Assembly (NCBI GenBank): GCA_910591455.2
Contig: OU342816.1
Coordinates: 5,040,476-5,104,475 of the forward strand
DNA length: 64,000 nucleotides
Direction of reading: 5' to 3'
From: Pholis gunnellus
Lineage: Eukaryota > Chordata > Actinopteri > Perciformes > Pholidae
Below, in pieces: positions 36,577 to 53,900 of this stretch. Both the position numbers and the translations under genes were made by a program. How positions within the stretch are numbered: position 1 is the stretch's first letter; every line of letters begins with the position of its first letter. The notes under the pieces were generated by a model. It had not been told where the DNA came from. It searched no databases and saw only the letters and a list, made by a program, of their open reading frames with translations.

Positions 36577-39500
36577 GGGCCCAGAGTGCTCACTGGATCT
36601 CTACTGGAACTTCAGACTTTCTCCCAGCGAGCGGCCAGGGAGGCGTTGGAAAGATTTTAATCCACAGTGAAATGTCCTAATCCCAGCCACATGCCACCGT
36701 GTACACTGGCTTCACACAGACAGCGGAGCCAGCCAGGGAGGCTCCCGCCAGGCGTCACTTCACGGTGGCTCCCTTCATCACTCAAGCAGTCACCACAGAA
36801 AGAAGTCTTAACGATAGTACCGGTGACTTCGGCTGTAAATGTCTCCCCAACGTGGGGAGAGGAACATGCAGCCCTCGGTGCTTTTGTGTGGCAGGAGGTG
36901 CATCCATTGAAGGGGCCTTTCGTGGCCGGTGCAGCACCCATGCTGCTTTTGTTTTCAGCCCTGAGAACATTTGGGATTTGCATCGGGCCTCACAAAGAAA
37001 TCCCTCAATTGCGTTTCCCCTGGTTCCCCCTCACCCTCCCACCACCACCGCCGCCGCATTCGAACCCACAGGGCCAGCTCACATTTGCATCAAAATGAAA
37101 GAGCTGCAGGGACAAAATGTCTTCGCCATATTTCTCCTGGCTGCAGAAGGCAGCATATTTCCATGATGGGTTATGATATATGAGGGTTTGAATTGATACG
37201 ACGCCCCTCAGCGATGGACACAGATGCCATTAACTGGATGTAAATGAAGGGAGCGGGAGATGGATGAAGACTCAGTGTTTCTGATGTATTAATTCATCTG
37301 CAGAGAACCCGCAAGACTTTTACAGGCCTCTGTACTAACACATTTAAACAAATTTACAATAAAATTAGACCATAAAGAGCTAAATTAAAAACAAAGCATT
37401 AAGAATATAAAAAATGAGACAATTAGACAAACATGTTGCCGACTCATTCAAGGAAAAGTTCAACATTTTGGGAAGTAATCCCATTTGCTCTCTTGTTGAG
37501 TTGTAACATCTGTACGCTCAAAATGAAGCTAACTCAACTTAGCACAAATACTGTAAACATGGGAAACAGCTTAGCTCTGACCAAAGGTCCCCTCTAAAGC
37601 TCACAGATTAACTTGTTCTATGTTAATCCGTAGTGTGAAAAAGTTTATGTTTGTTGTTGATGATGTAGGACGGGGTTTATGTGCAGGACTGGAATTCTTG
37701 GTTGGGACCAGTTGAAGTTTACAGAGACTCCAGGAAGTTACATTTCATGTTGACTTCCTGTTGTTTTATAACCCTCCACGTGCACTATGGAGTCGCTTAC
37801 TTGTAATAAGTGACTCTCAACCCTCTTGTGCAAGAATGCTCTTTCCTTCTATGGTTAGATATGCAACAATTAACCCACTGCTGGTAACGTCACAGTTTGA
37901 TCATCAGAAAGACAGATCCATCATCTGAACTGATGTTTTTAATGGGAATGATTTGGTGCAGTATGAGTGGATATTAAGCTTCTTATTGTCTCGTTAATGG
38001 AAACATAATCCACTTTAGTACCAGCACTTTTAGTTTGCAGTCTTGCTTTTTTTCCAGTGACTGCTCTGCATGTCGCTCTCTTTGCAGGTGAGCTGCATTT
38101 TGCTGCAGGAAGTTAACATGTGGGGGGGGTCGTTCTGTAGTTCCATGAGAAAACCACAACACAGTTTGCACCATCAAGCACACAAAATGCAAAATGGTGT
38201 GCACCAAACAGACATTCCCCTCTAGACTTTAAAGCCCAAAGAGGTCAAAGTATCCAATAATTAACGATAAAGCAGAAATTAACACAAATCAGACCCATCA
38301 GATTTATCTCGTGGCCCTTTTGAGGGACCCACAGAACTAAACTAGCTAACTGTACATAAAGGAGGAAAAACTACCTCAAGCAGCTACAGCAATAAAATAA
38401 AGCTTCTGCATTCATGTGTGTATTAAAGGAACATTTCTGGGTCAGTTACTGGTCCCGAACAAAGACATGAAATCACGTAAAACTATGATTTCAGCACGGA
38501 TTAAACAAGCAAGAACACCGGTGGTAATTAATGAGCTGTAGAGGAGATGGGTAAAAGGACAAGAAGTCTGGAAACAAAACCATCCAAGTTTTTTCATTCT
38601 CAAAGTAAATAAACACCAATACGTAGTACCGATCTGAGACATTTCTACTTCTATCAGGTCATCATTCAGGCCTTTATAGAAAGTATTACTCTTTACGCAA
38701 CATACTTTAATGATCTAAATACTAAGAAATGAGCCGTTAATGTTGATCCTGAGAGCAGTGAAAAGCTTAATGTGCCACATATGAGACACATTAATATGTG
38801 AGCCGTTAAAGTATTAAACAAGACGAATTAACTAAGCTTGTCAAAGTTAATATTGGGTGAATAACCTGTGAGACTAACCGACACCATGATGTAATATGCA
38901 TGCACCTCATTAATTCATCCCGTCTTTAAAAAACATTAATAATTGAAGCGTATCGGGGTCTTTTTATTAGTCATGTTCCACAAGAACGTCATATTTTCCC
39001 TTTAGCTTAAAGTTTGAAATTGAAAAAGCTTGAAGGTTTTTAAAAAGGTACTTTATTTTATTGAGGCCCTGATCCGTTCTACCTTGAAATTGCAAATTCA
39101 AATTTAGCTTCAACAGTTTGACTTAAAGTGGGACGATGGTCCTCGTGTTATTAGAATCCCACAGAAATGTCTCCATCTGGTGCCCAACGTCTCACACAAC
39201 AGCAGAACACATCTATTGTACATTTTGAGGTACTATTTCCATTCTGTTACATTTCAGAGGGAGATGTTGTATCTTTTACTCCACTACATTGATGACTTCA
39301 GTTTCCGGTTACATTTTTACAGATTAATGCAAAATATATAAAACAGTCAACTCACACATTTGGACGTTTTGCATTGTTATTACAGATTTAGCTCCCCGTC
39401 AGCATACAGTGATGCTTACACATTAAATTATCCAATAATATAATATCCATTACTCTAAAATGGGCCAATCTGCAGAACAAATTCAACTTTTGTTACTTCT

Positions 39501-40341
39501 AAGTACATTTTGATTTTCAGGACGTGACACTAACTTTTTAAAAAGTGGTTGCCTGTTTGGCAACGAGGCATCAGCTTTTGGTTGCCATTTTTAGGTCACC
39601 TTATATTTTGAATAATTAAGATGCTATGCAGTTATATGTCAGCTTAATAATGAAAATGTGACATGCAGACAAGTCATCTGTATGTCATACATACTTTGCA
39701 GCATATTCCTTTTTGTCTTTCCTTCAGGTTCATCTGTTTTTTGTCTGTTCAATCAATTTGAACATTTGTTGACGGGTTCGTCAAACTTTCAAAAAACGTC
39801 ATTTTTTTCGCATGTGTGCACGCGAGATAACGCACATGGACGGTCGTCTGGTTCTGACTGTACCAGCGGTATTTAAATATCACTAACGCAACACATACAT
39901 AAAAATATATATGTAATTTTTGCTGTTTGCTGTCCCTATTTTTCATAAGAATTTCTCACAATCGGAAGCTGGTACTCGTTACTGTGGAGCCCAGATACAA
40001 ATACTTTACTACAAGTAAAAGTCCTGCATTCAGAGTATTTCTACACTGTGTAATTGCTACTTTCACTAGAAAGATTAGAGTACTTCTTCCTCCGAGACAG
40101 GAAGTCTTTGGTGTCAAAGTGGGTTTTGTTGTCCCTGTCCGACCCCCCAGACCTGCTCCCTCTGAGGCTCTGACATAACGTCACACCTCCTCTCCGCTTC
40201 ATATTTTCTGAAAAGTTTGTGGGGTTTTTTTTCTCCACCATCACTGATAGGAATAATGTTCACAACTACAAAAATGGAGCCCGAAGTTGTGACTCTTTTG
40301 GCATCAGCAGGAGCGCGAAGGCGTCCGGGTCCCGGCCTCCT
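36577..40341. other. Intergenic region upstream of kcnj1 and downstream of foxred1
   Basis: The kcnj1 promoter should lie just right of 36577, but no clear core motif is visible. GC-richer sequence with chance open frames at 36.66-37.17 kb shows no protein signature. Two transposon-like fragments occur: about 39225-39330 (TTTTACTCCACTACATTGATGACTTCAG) and about 39985-40090 (CTACAAGTAAAAGTCCTGCATTC). The remainder holds nothing I recognise. Confidence 0.55.
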
Positions 40342-45697
<5,356 letters not shown>

Positions 45698-46319
45698 CGC
45701 TGCGAGCTAACTAGCTACTTAGCTAGTCGTATTAAACCAAACCAAAACAACCACAACAACGACGTGGAGACACTTGTCTTCTCTTGAAGTGTATGTGTAC
45801 ACGTCCACCGGCACAGTCATCAGAAATGTGTCAGCGAGGTCGATTTAAAGTCCGAATAATCACAAGGAGGAAGAGGAAACACCGGTTAGACGGCGCTTTC
45901 CTTCAAAATAAAAGCACACATTTGGATATGGCTCCAACATGATATCACTTCTGGGGTAAAGTAAACAAGGGGCACAAACTGGAGGCAAGGAATGAGCACG
46001 AAATGGGTTTTTAATAATAGAAGGCTGTCTACTGTATAGTAGTAGTTTAAGGGCTGCAGCTGATACTTATTCCAGTCCAGTTTTATTTATTAATAGATTT
46101 ATTTGTCTAACAGTCCATCACCGAAAACTGTACTTTATAATTACATTCAGCACATCACATTAAAAAAGCTTCTACTGGTAATTTGGGCATTTTTTGCATA
46201 AAAACTGACTGAATAAGTTAAAATAGTTCATTGACTGACTGATATTTTAGCTCTCATACTTTTATGTTTAGTTCATTTTAACAACCGCGCAACTCAAACA
46301 AAACAAATCCCTGAGTAAT

Positions 46320-46373
46320 TAAAATACACTGTAGCACATGTATATATATATATATGTGCTACAGTGTATTTTA
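46320..46373. repeat. Perfect palindrome, 20-bp arms and AT loop
   Basis: The arm TAAAATACACTGTAGCACAT (46320-46339) is exactly matched by the reverse complement at 46354-46373, around a GTATATATATATAT spacer that can itself pair. It lies about 620 bp upstream of the foxred1 start codon. Perfect pairing suggests a recent origin, a short MITE-like element or a hairpin RNA. Confidence 0.85.
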
Positions 46374-47263
46374 CTTGTGTGTGAAACTAAGTAATTGGAT
46401 GTTTATAAAGGAGATATTTTGGTGACAGTCTTGATTATATACTGGGGGGAAAAGTAAATGTTTAAGTGTACTTTATATTGTGAAACCTCACCACTAATAG
46501 ATGATCAAAGTTGTCAACCAACAACCTTTCAAACATTCCTCAATACTTGTAAATCATTGCCAAGATCTCTTTTCTTTTATAAAAATGTGCACATTCAAGT
46601 TACAAAACCAAGCTTTTCTACAGACCTCCATACACACTGATGCATCTTGATATCTGGCTTTAAAATAAGAGTGACAGGAGTGAGTTGAATCTGAACAAGA
46701 GATAAGAAATATTTAGCATTATGCTGAAAAAAACCGATTTTATTTTGAAAACTGCTCATGGAACCGTGATTCTGTTCCTTCCCGCTTGATGCTGGTTCAT
46801 GACGGAGGCGGTGGCTTGTCATGTGACCGCAGAGAGCCAATCAGACGTGAGACAACGGTCTATGGAGGACAACCCAGCTGGGGCGCGTTTCTTTCCACTC
46901 CATATAATTTACTACAAAATAAGAGGGGAGAAAAATGTATTTACATAAAGTTTAAACAAACAAATTAAAATGTTGTTTTACATGTTCAACAGTTTATCAG
47001 AAGTTCAAATGTGATTGGTGGGTAATAACATTGATGTACACACTCTGTAATACATGTAAAAAGTAAACTAAATGGACAAATAATGTATATAAACAAAATG
47101 AATCTGTTGCAAATATCCAGTTTACCATTTGTTCAGATGATTATATGTCCTTTACTTCTTTGTCATGATTTGCCTTCCTGATTTACAGAATGTGTATATC
47201 TATGTGTGTGTCTGTACATGTATAATATATTAAACAATCATCTTGGATATATATGTATATATT

Positions 47264-47269
<6 letters not shown>

Positions 47270-47311
<42 letters not shown>
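47270..47311. repeat. (TA)n microsatellite
   Basis: About 20 uninterrupted TA units in intergenic DNA. Confidence 0.92.
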
Positions 47312-47312
<1 letters not shown>

Positions 47313-47657
47313 GTATATTCAGATGTTCTGCATGCAGCTATACCTGTACTGGGCCCTTGTTATTTTCTGACGTGTCTCTGAGGATGAACCAGTCCAGGAT
47401 GCCAACACAATAACAGGCATGGTGGCAGGAAGTTGGTCATAATTAGAGGAACACATACAATGAGACGTGGGCAGACTCATGAGCCGGAACTCAAAACAAG
47501 GTTTTAAATGTTTTAAAAAGGGCAACGAAGGGATATCAGCTCATTGGATTGCAGTTTGAGACTCATTACTTTAAAGTTTATGTGCACGAGAGATGAACAT
47601 AGATATGAATAAAAAACACTCCACGTTCACCATTGATCCACGTTAGAGAGGACGAAG

Positions 47658-47671
47658 CCACTAGAGGGCTC
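47658..47671 (+). promoter_or_regulatory. CTCF-like motif
   Basis: CCACTAGAGGGCTC is a one-mismatch version of the CTCF core, upstream of fchsd2 and in + orientation. Confidence 0.35.
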
Positions 47672-48552
47672 ACTGTCAAAGATGATTTATGGTGAGAACA
47701 TTTCATTCAATACAGAGAAAGTTCCATTGTGAAATTTGCTTAACATAAAACACAAATGATTTACTGATTTACATAAACTGTGGTAACATTTCCTTTTTAC
47801 ACTCTGCATGTTTTATATGAAACAGTACGATAGTAGTTCAATCCAGACAGACTTAGTTGAATACATTTATTCTGCTGCTGTCATATCAAGTAAAACCATT
47901 TTGAATTTAACCTTAATTATCTCTGTAATAAATTATAATTAAGTGTAATAATCTCTCACAATTACATAATATATTAAACAATCATCTTGGACATTTAGAA
48001 GCCACTGAAAGGTAAATTTGCTGTGGTTTAAAAGAAGAGTAATAAATACGGTTTCAGACTTTAAGATGTATCAATGTCTCGTGTTTGTAAGAATGGATTA
48101 TTCATGGGATAATCTGCAATGTCAGCTAAAAATCAAACACTTTAAAACCATTCTCAGTATTCTGTACTTTGTTTTGTATATTGATTCTGTTCTTTTAGTT
48201 CTTTTTTTACTGAACTATTATGTGGTTACTTATTATGATTTAGGCACGACTTTATTTATATAGTGCATATAATATATATTCAAAGTGCTTTACATAAGCA
48301 AAAAAAGCATTAGAATTACCTTTATCTGGTAATAAGTCGTTTTTTAGTTTTTGTAGTTTTATAGTGGCCTAAAAACCTACAAAAACATTATAATAAAACA
48401 TTGTAATTGGCTTTTCTTTGATATGCATAAAACGTATAGGCTGGGGTTTACTTATCTAAACAATCTTTTAGAAAAAAAAAAAGTTGCTTTTATTTTGAAG
48501 ATTGCATACGGAATTAGTATTTCATATACAGAGTTTTATTTTGAAAATATAT

Positions 48553-48561
48553 CCGGAAGTG
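48553..48561 (+). promoter_or_regulatory. ETS-type core promoter motif of fchsd2
   Basis: CCGGAAGTG lies 160 bp before the fchsd2 start codon, the same motif and nearly the same spacing as upstream of vps37d. Sequence after it becomes CpG-containing (CCCCGC, GACGCG, CTGCGGCC), fitting a TATA-less promoter. Confidence 0.5.
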
Positions 48562-48704
48562 TGTGTGTTTGCTCCCCGCTGGCTAGCTTGACGCGTTGGT
48601 GTGTTTTCTGTTCCCTGCGGCCACAGAAGTGTTTTCAACTTACGAAACACTTGCGCAAACTTTGTCCCCAGAACGAACTACTTTACGTCTTTCGGTTAGT
48701 TTTT

Positions 48705-50974
48705 ATGTCAAGAACCGAGGATGCAGCCTCCACCGAGAAAGGTGAGTTCAGTTTGAATCCACCGTTACTGGCGTGGAAGCGTTCTCGACGAACTGCTGCA
48801 TATTTAATGGTTTTACCAATGTACGCTTTGTTGCTGCTGGTTCGTGGTTTTAAAGGAGAAACTTGCTTCTTTTTTTTTTATTCTGCAAATGTTAACTAGT
48901 TTGTTCTGTTTTTTAAAAAAAAAGAGCAACGAAGGAAGAAAAACTTTTACAACAAAAAAAAGTCCCATGTGCCACTTTTTTTTTTTTTGGGGGAGAATAG
49001 CCTCGCTCCCTCTCGAATGGAGAGAAAACGGTTCTTCCAAAATACCTAAAAAAACCTGACGACATGAACCGTTTCCCCAACAACACGTGTGCATATTTTA
49101 ATACATATCGTCCCAGAGGTGTTGCGTTACATCAGCGCTGAAGCATCAAGTAAATATCACGGTCGGTCCGCACTGAGCTGCAGGATTGAGACGATAGCAT
49201 GCGAGACAAAAGTTAAACATTTTACCCAAAATTAAATGAAGGTTGAGTTTTTTTGTCCGCGCCGATTGTGAGAGTGGGTCCACATTTGTTAAAGCAGAAA
49301 GTCAGAGTTGACTCGTGCGGTGTTAGTTAAGTGGGTCTGGAGCGATGGGACGTTAAATTGACAGATTTCTGTTCGTAGTTTGGTCCAAACGAAGAGAAAC
49401 AGTCGCTGCTGTCACGTACGTGTTGCTTCACTTCAGAATAGTCTCCATAGTTTAAGAGTGAAGTTGTGTTTTAGTTAGAAATACACGTAGAAACACAAAT
49501 CTCTGTAAAGTCTGGTTCTGTGGGATCATATTTCAATAACATGACACTAGAAAGCTGTTACACACAAAATACAGAAGTTAAAGCTCTGACTTGGCTGAAC
49601 ATTTTGAATAAATGATGATTTATTAATATGAACACATTCATTTAAGTTCAGACTTCAAACTGTCACATAATTAAAATAAACAATGAACATCAAGTTGTTC
49701 TCTAATGTTGTGATTAGAAGAAAATCATTCAGGCCTGGACTTGTTTTACATCCTTGATCCTCCTGTTAAAGTTTAGTACTTAGTACAACACACAAAGTAT
49801 TTAATTATCAAATCACAAATGCACCAGATCCTAAGAGCCTAAACTCGAATATTTGACAATATTCAAGTTTAGTTTTTCTTTTGACCGACTAATTGTGTTA
49901 TTACTTCTACTGTTAGGTGTTGTTGTGTCTCTGGGGAGAGAAACACTGAGTCAACATAAAACCAGTCAGCTGGTTGGTTCTACTTTGAGTTATCGGAGAG
50001 ATCCACTGGGTTTGTTGTGAAGTCCACTTAGACACCAATCAGGCTGTTGATCTAATCACTAATATTCACTAATAATCAAGTTCTCAGCCACTTATGTGGA
50101 GCTGCTTTCCACTCAGGATTATTTTCATCATTAATCTGAAGATTGTTTTTGTTACAAAACATCACAAATCTGTGATCAGACGTCATCAGATAGCTTCTTT
50201 AATCCAAACAAGCGTTGAAAACCTAAAAGATGTTAGATTTACGATGTAAATACAAACAGCAGATCCTCACATTTAAGAAGCAGAACAAGTGAATATTTGT
50301 CATTTTTAACACAACTATTTATTTAATTCTTCACGTAATAAACTTATTTTAACAAAATTAAATAATAATTAAATAAAATAAAATAGACGTAGCGATACCA
50401 AAGCTATTACCAATTAGTTATTTTCTCGATCAAATAATTATAAATTCCAGAAGTCAAAGGTAACTTATTTAAATTGCTTGTTTATTTGACTAATAGTCCA
50501 AAACTCAAAGATGTTGAGTTTACTGTCGTATGTCACAAATACATTAATCATGTCCTCACATTGATTGGCTCTTAATGTTGACATCTTTATTTAGTTTTTG
50601 ATGATTGAACTTTAATCCGGCTCATAATTGAAGTAGGAAACAAACCTCCCAGTTAACAGTAATGAGATCCGGTCAGCGCTCTTCATTGTTAATCTGACGG
50701 ACATTTAGAAACGCGGAGCTGCTGCGTGATGATGACTGCAGCTCATTTTCACGAGCAGCTGTGAGCTCGGCCGAATCAACGGCGTCTCTGGAGTCGTTGG
50801 TAGACGAGTGAGAAGTATTTAGTGGAGAAATCCTCTTTTGTCTTTCTGTCCCAAGATTCTCTCTTAATAAACTGTCTTTTCTTCCGTTCTGCAGGTCCGG
50901 GTCACCCAGGAGCTGAAACACACTCACGCAGAGCAGACGAGCAGATTACAAATCAAACACCAGACAGAGTGTGA
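48705..50974 (+). promoter_or_regulatory. Overlapping upstream ORF on fchsd2
   Basis: An ATG at 48705 lies 16 nt before the fchsd2 start and in a different frame. Read through the exon 1-exon 2 splice it gives 38 codons (starting MSRTEDAASTEKG) and stops at 50972-50974, inside exon 2. Its start context is poor (T at -3, T at +4) while the true ATG has A at -3, so leaky scanning past it is expected. Confidence 0.65.
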
Positions 50975-53900
50975 CCTCCTGGAGGACCTGAGGTGAGCAG
51001 AGACTCCTCTGGTTCTACAGAAGTCTATGAGAAAATGACTCTACTTCTCTCTTGATTTATTACCTCAGTAAACATGAGTTTATGGTCTCAAGCTCTAGTT
51101 TCAAGTCTTCTTCAATACAGCATGATGATCATTTAGTAAATGATGGTCCATTTAGAGTCAAACAGACCATAAAGCAGAGCATGCTTTAGGGCGGGGCTAC
51201 ACGGCGTCTCTACGTCACTCCTCATTCCAGATGTGGTCACTTCCTGTTCACTGGTTAAAAAAAAAAACCATGATGGCGACGGACAAATTACGAACTTGAG
51301 GCATCAAAACTACCACAAACCAAAGAGAGACGTCACGACGACTACGTCCAATTTTTATATACAGTCTATGATTTTACGTGATACCTTTTTCCACACGCAA
51401 AAACAATTCCAAGAGCTCAAACTAGTACGTTGGGCCAGCAGGTGGTGAAAAAGTCTACGTCAGCGAAATACGTTAAATACCGGAGAGAAACCTTAGAATG
51501 CTTAGTGAGCTTATTGTCTCCTGCCAGTGGTAACTTGAAGGTGCTAAATTCGTAGAATTGGTATTGCAGCAAACTAAAGACACAGTGGAGTAATATCTAC
51601 CTGCTGCACAACAGACGACGAGGTGGAGCTGCTGCTTTCATGGTAGAACGTTGTTGTTTTTAGACGCATGCTCATTAAACACACAAAGCAACAATGGACG
51701 TGATGAACTCAACGTTCTGCAAATGCTCCGTTTTACGTCCAGTAGAATACGAATTTGAAAAGTCTGCACCTTCTTTGAAAGGCGTTTTCAAGATATAAAA
51801 AGCCATTTCAGAGAACTCTGTTTACATGTGGACGAGAGGCCAAATCGTAGGGGTAAATATTAGCCTTAAAAATATCTGTATACGTGTGAAAAATGGCCGA
51901 AGATGTCAACAAGACACAAAACTCTTTCGGGCTTGTTCTGTTGGGGAAAAGTTTCCCAATGACGCTAACAAAGAGTCCTGATCTATGAGGCCTTTCCTCT
52001 TTTATAACTGAAACATGACGTAACACATCAAACTGTTAGCGCTAGCCTAGCATCGTCAAGTCTACACACAACCCATAATGCACTCATACATACACTCTGT
52101 AGGAGAAAACGATGAACAGCTTCGACCTGTTTATCCATACGTCTAATTAAAAGTAAGCAGCTGGTGTTATCCTCCTACACTATGATGCAGTTTGTTTTCT
52201 TACACAGTTGTAGATTTGATAAGTTCTGTTCTTTTCGTAGTATCGGTGAATGTTTAATGTCGGTCTGGTTCTAGTGTCCTTGAGGATTGTTTTGAAGAAG
52301 AGCTTCCTGCAACGTAAACCCAAAGATTAAAGTGTAAACGAGTTAAAGATGGTTGAATCAGTCCTCGTAAACACCGGGGCTGTCTGTGTTCAGATGCGTC
52401 GGCTTTGTAAAGCTTGAAGAAGCCAAAAAGGTTGCGGTTGTGTTTTCTAGCTTTAGTGTTGGGTTGAGTTGACAACCGGCTCCCCACTTCCTGTCTGTGG
52501 TCGGTGGCAGAGCTCTGAACCTCCAAACAGCTGGAAGTTAAGGTCAAAGAGAGCTGCCAGATGTTCTGACGGCCCTGAACCGTTTCTCTGTGGGAGGCTT
52601 CCTAACATCAGTCTGCACAGAAACAATGTGAAACACGACGGGTACAGAATCCACAGGGGTCGCTCCCTGATCTCTGACGAGAAATGACTCAGCAAACTGG
52701 AAATTGCATCTGCTTGTCAGCAAAAGCTCTTGTTTGGGGAAAAGGACAGGAAGTGAATGATGTGGGGGGGTTTAGTGGAAGAGAGGGAAGCTCCCGGGAA
52801 GTAGGCCGGATTGTTTAGAGTCGGGGTGGAGCGTCGCAGTCGAGTCTCGACATGTTTAATGACTTAATGAGGATTTTGCTGCAGTCACGTTTCTTTCTTC
52901 CCAGGGCTCTGACCTCTCTTCTTTCCTTCGACTTTTCTGTTTAAATGTAACTCGAGAGTTATCGTCCTCCTTGTTCCTGTTATTGTTAATCGAGCCTGAA
53001 GTCACGTTCACTGACATAGCTCGCTTTTACTCTGCACATTTTAAGGTTTATTTGTGAAACAAGCAAAGCATTTTTACAGCTATTCAAAACATCTAGCAGG
53101 AAACCCTTTATTGTTCTCTAAGAAACAAAAAGTCCAGTTTTGCATCAACATCTCGCGGACATGCAGAGTGAAACCCATCACAGGAAAAGGCATTAAAAGC
53201 CTCCGTAAATATGACTTAAAAACTACAGAATTGCTCCACAAAATACCTCCTAACTGACTCAAGACTTTTTGTCCGACTGCATCGTGAGAAATATCCCACG
53301 TTAAGCACCGCGGGAAGAGGAGAAGACGTGGAAAATGGCAAAAACAATCGGTGTAGACGGACAGCTGGACTTTCTTTGCTTACTGATAGAAAAGTGGAGG
53401 AACAACAAGCTGTTGATATATAATGTGATTGTTCCATTGTTGTCATGCGGAGCCGGATAAACTGAATGATGGGAACTCAGTTAACACATTAACACCAACG
53501 GTGCTACAGTTAAGAGTCCATTAATAGCTGCCAGAGCGTTACCCCTTCAGATTGACTTCACTGTTACATATACCGTCACCGTCCATGCTTCTAAATTACA
53601 CCGTCATATAATATGTAGTCCAACCTCTACTTTAAGATTATGAACATGTGAAATATTGAGGGAAAAATATGCCAATACGGTATATAAATGTATATATCTT
53701 TTGTCAGATGTGTTGGTTGTTGTCTGGTCCTTGGTTGATGATTTTAAGATGATTCATGTTCACTGTGTTTCTCTTCTTCAGGACCTTCAGCCAGAAGAGG
53801 GCGGCTGTAGAGAGAGACTACGCCCAGGTGAGTAAATCTCTGTCGTCACTGAAGCTCGTTAGCGTCATCGCTGCTCTGCCTTGTCATTTGCGTCGCTAAA

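Larger units (their letters stand above)
47222..47991. repeat. 26-bp perfect direct repeat flanking 718 bp
   Basis: ATAATATATTAAACAATCAT plus CTTGGA occurs identically at 47222-47247 and 47966-47991. The enclosed segment includes the (TA)n repeat and a CTCF-like site. No transposase or terminal inverted repeat was noticed. Confidence 0.75.
45698..48552. other. Divergent intergenic region, foxred1 and fchsd2
   Basis: About 3 kb separate the two start codons, so both promoters lie here. A GC-richer patch at 46.79-46.89 kb has TCATGTGACC (46819-46828) and a CCAAT box AGCCAATCAG (46835-46844). Other contents are a 20-bp-arm palindrome (46320-46373), a TA repeat (47270-47311), a 26-bp direct repeat (47222-47247 and 47966-47991) and a CTCF-like site (47658-47671). 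No coding exon is recognised. Confidence 0.6.

Noticed and set aside
36657..37166. Overlapping open frames of up to 155 codons upstream of kcnj1
   Set aside because: Three frames are open at once, there is no protein motif, no splice context and no ATG in a good context. This is compositional.
48423..48899. 158-residue frame around fchsd2 exon 1
   Set aside because: It runs through the promoter, exon 1 in the wrong frame and intron 1. MQPPPRK in another frame is the real start.
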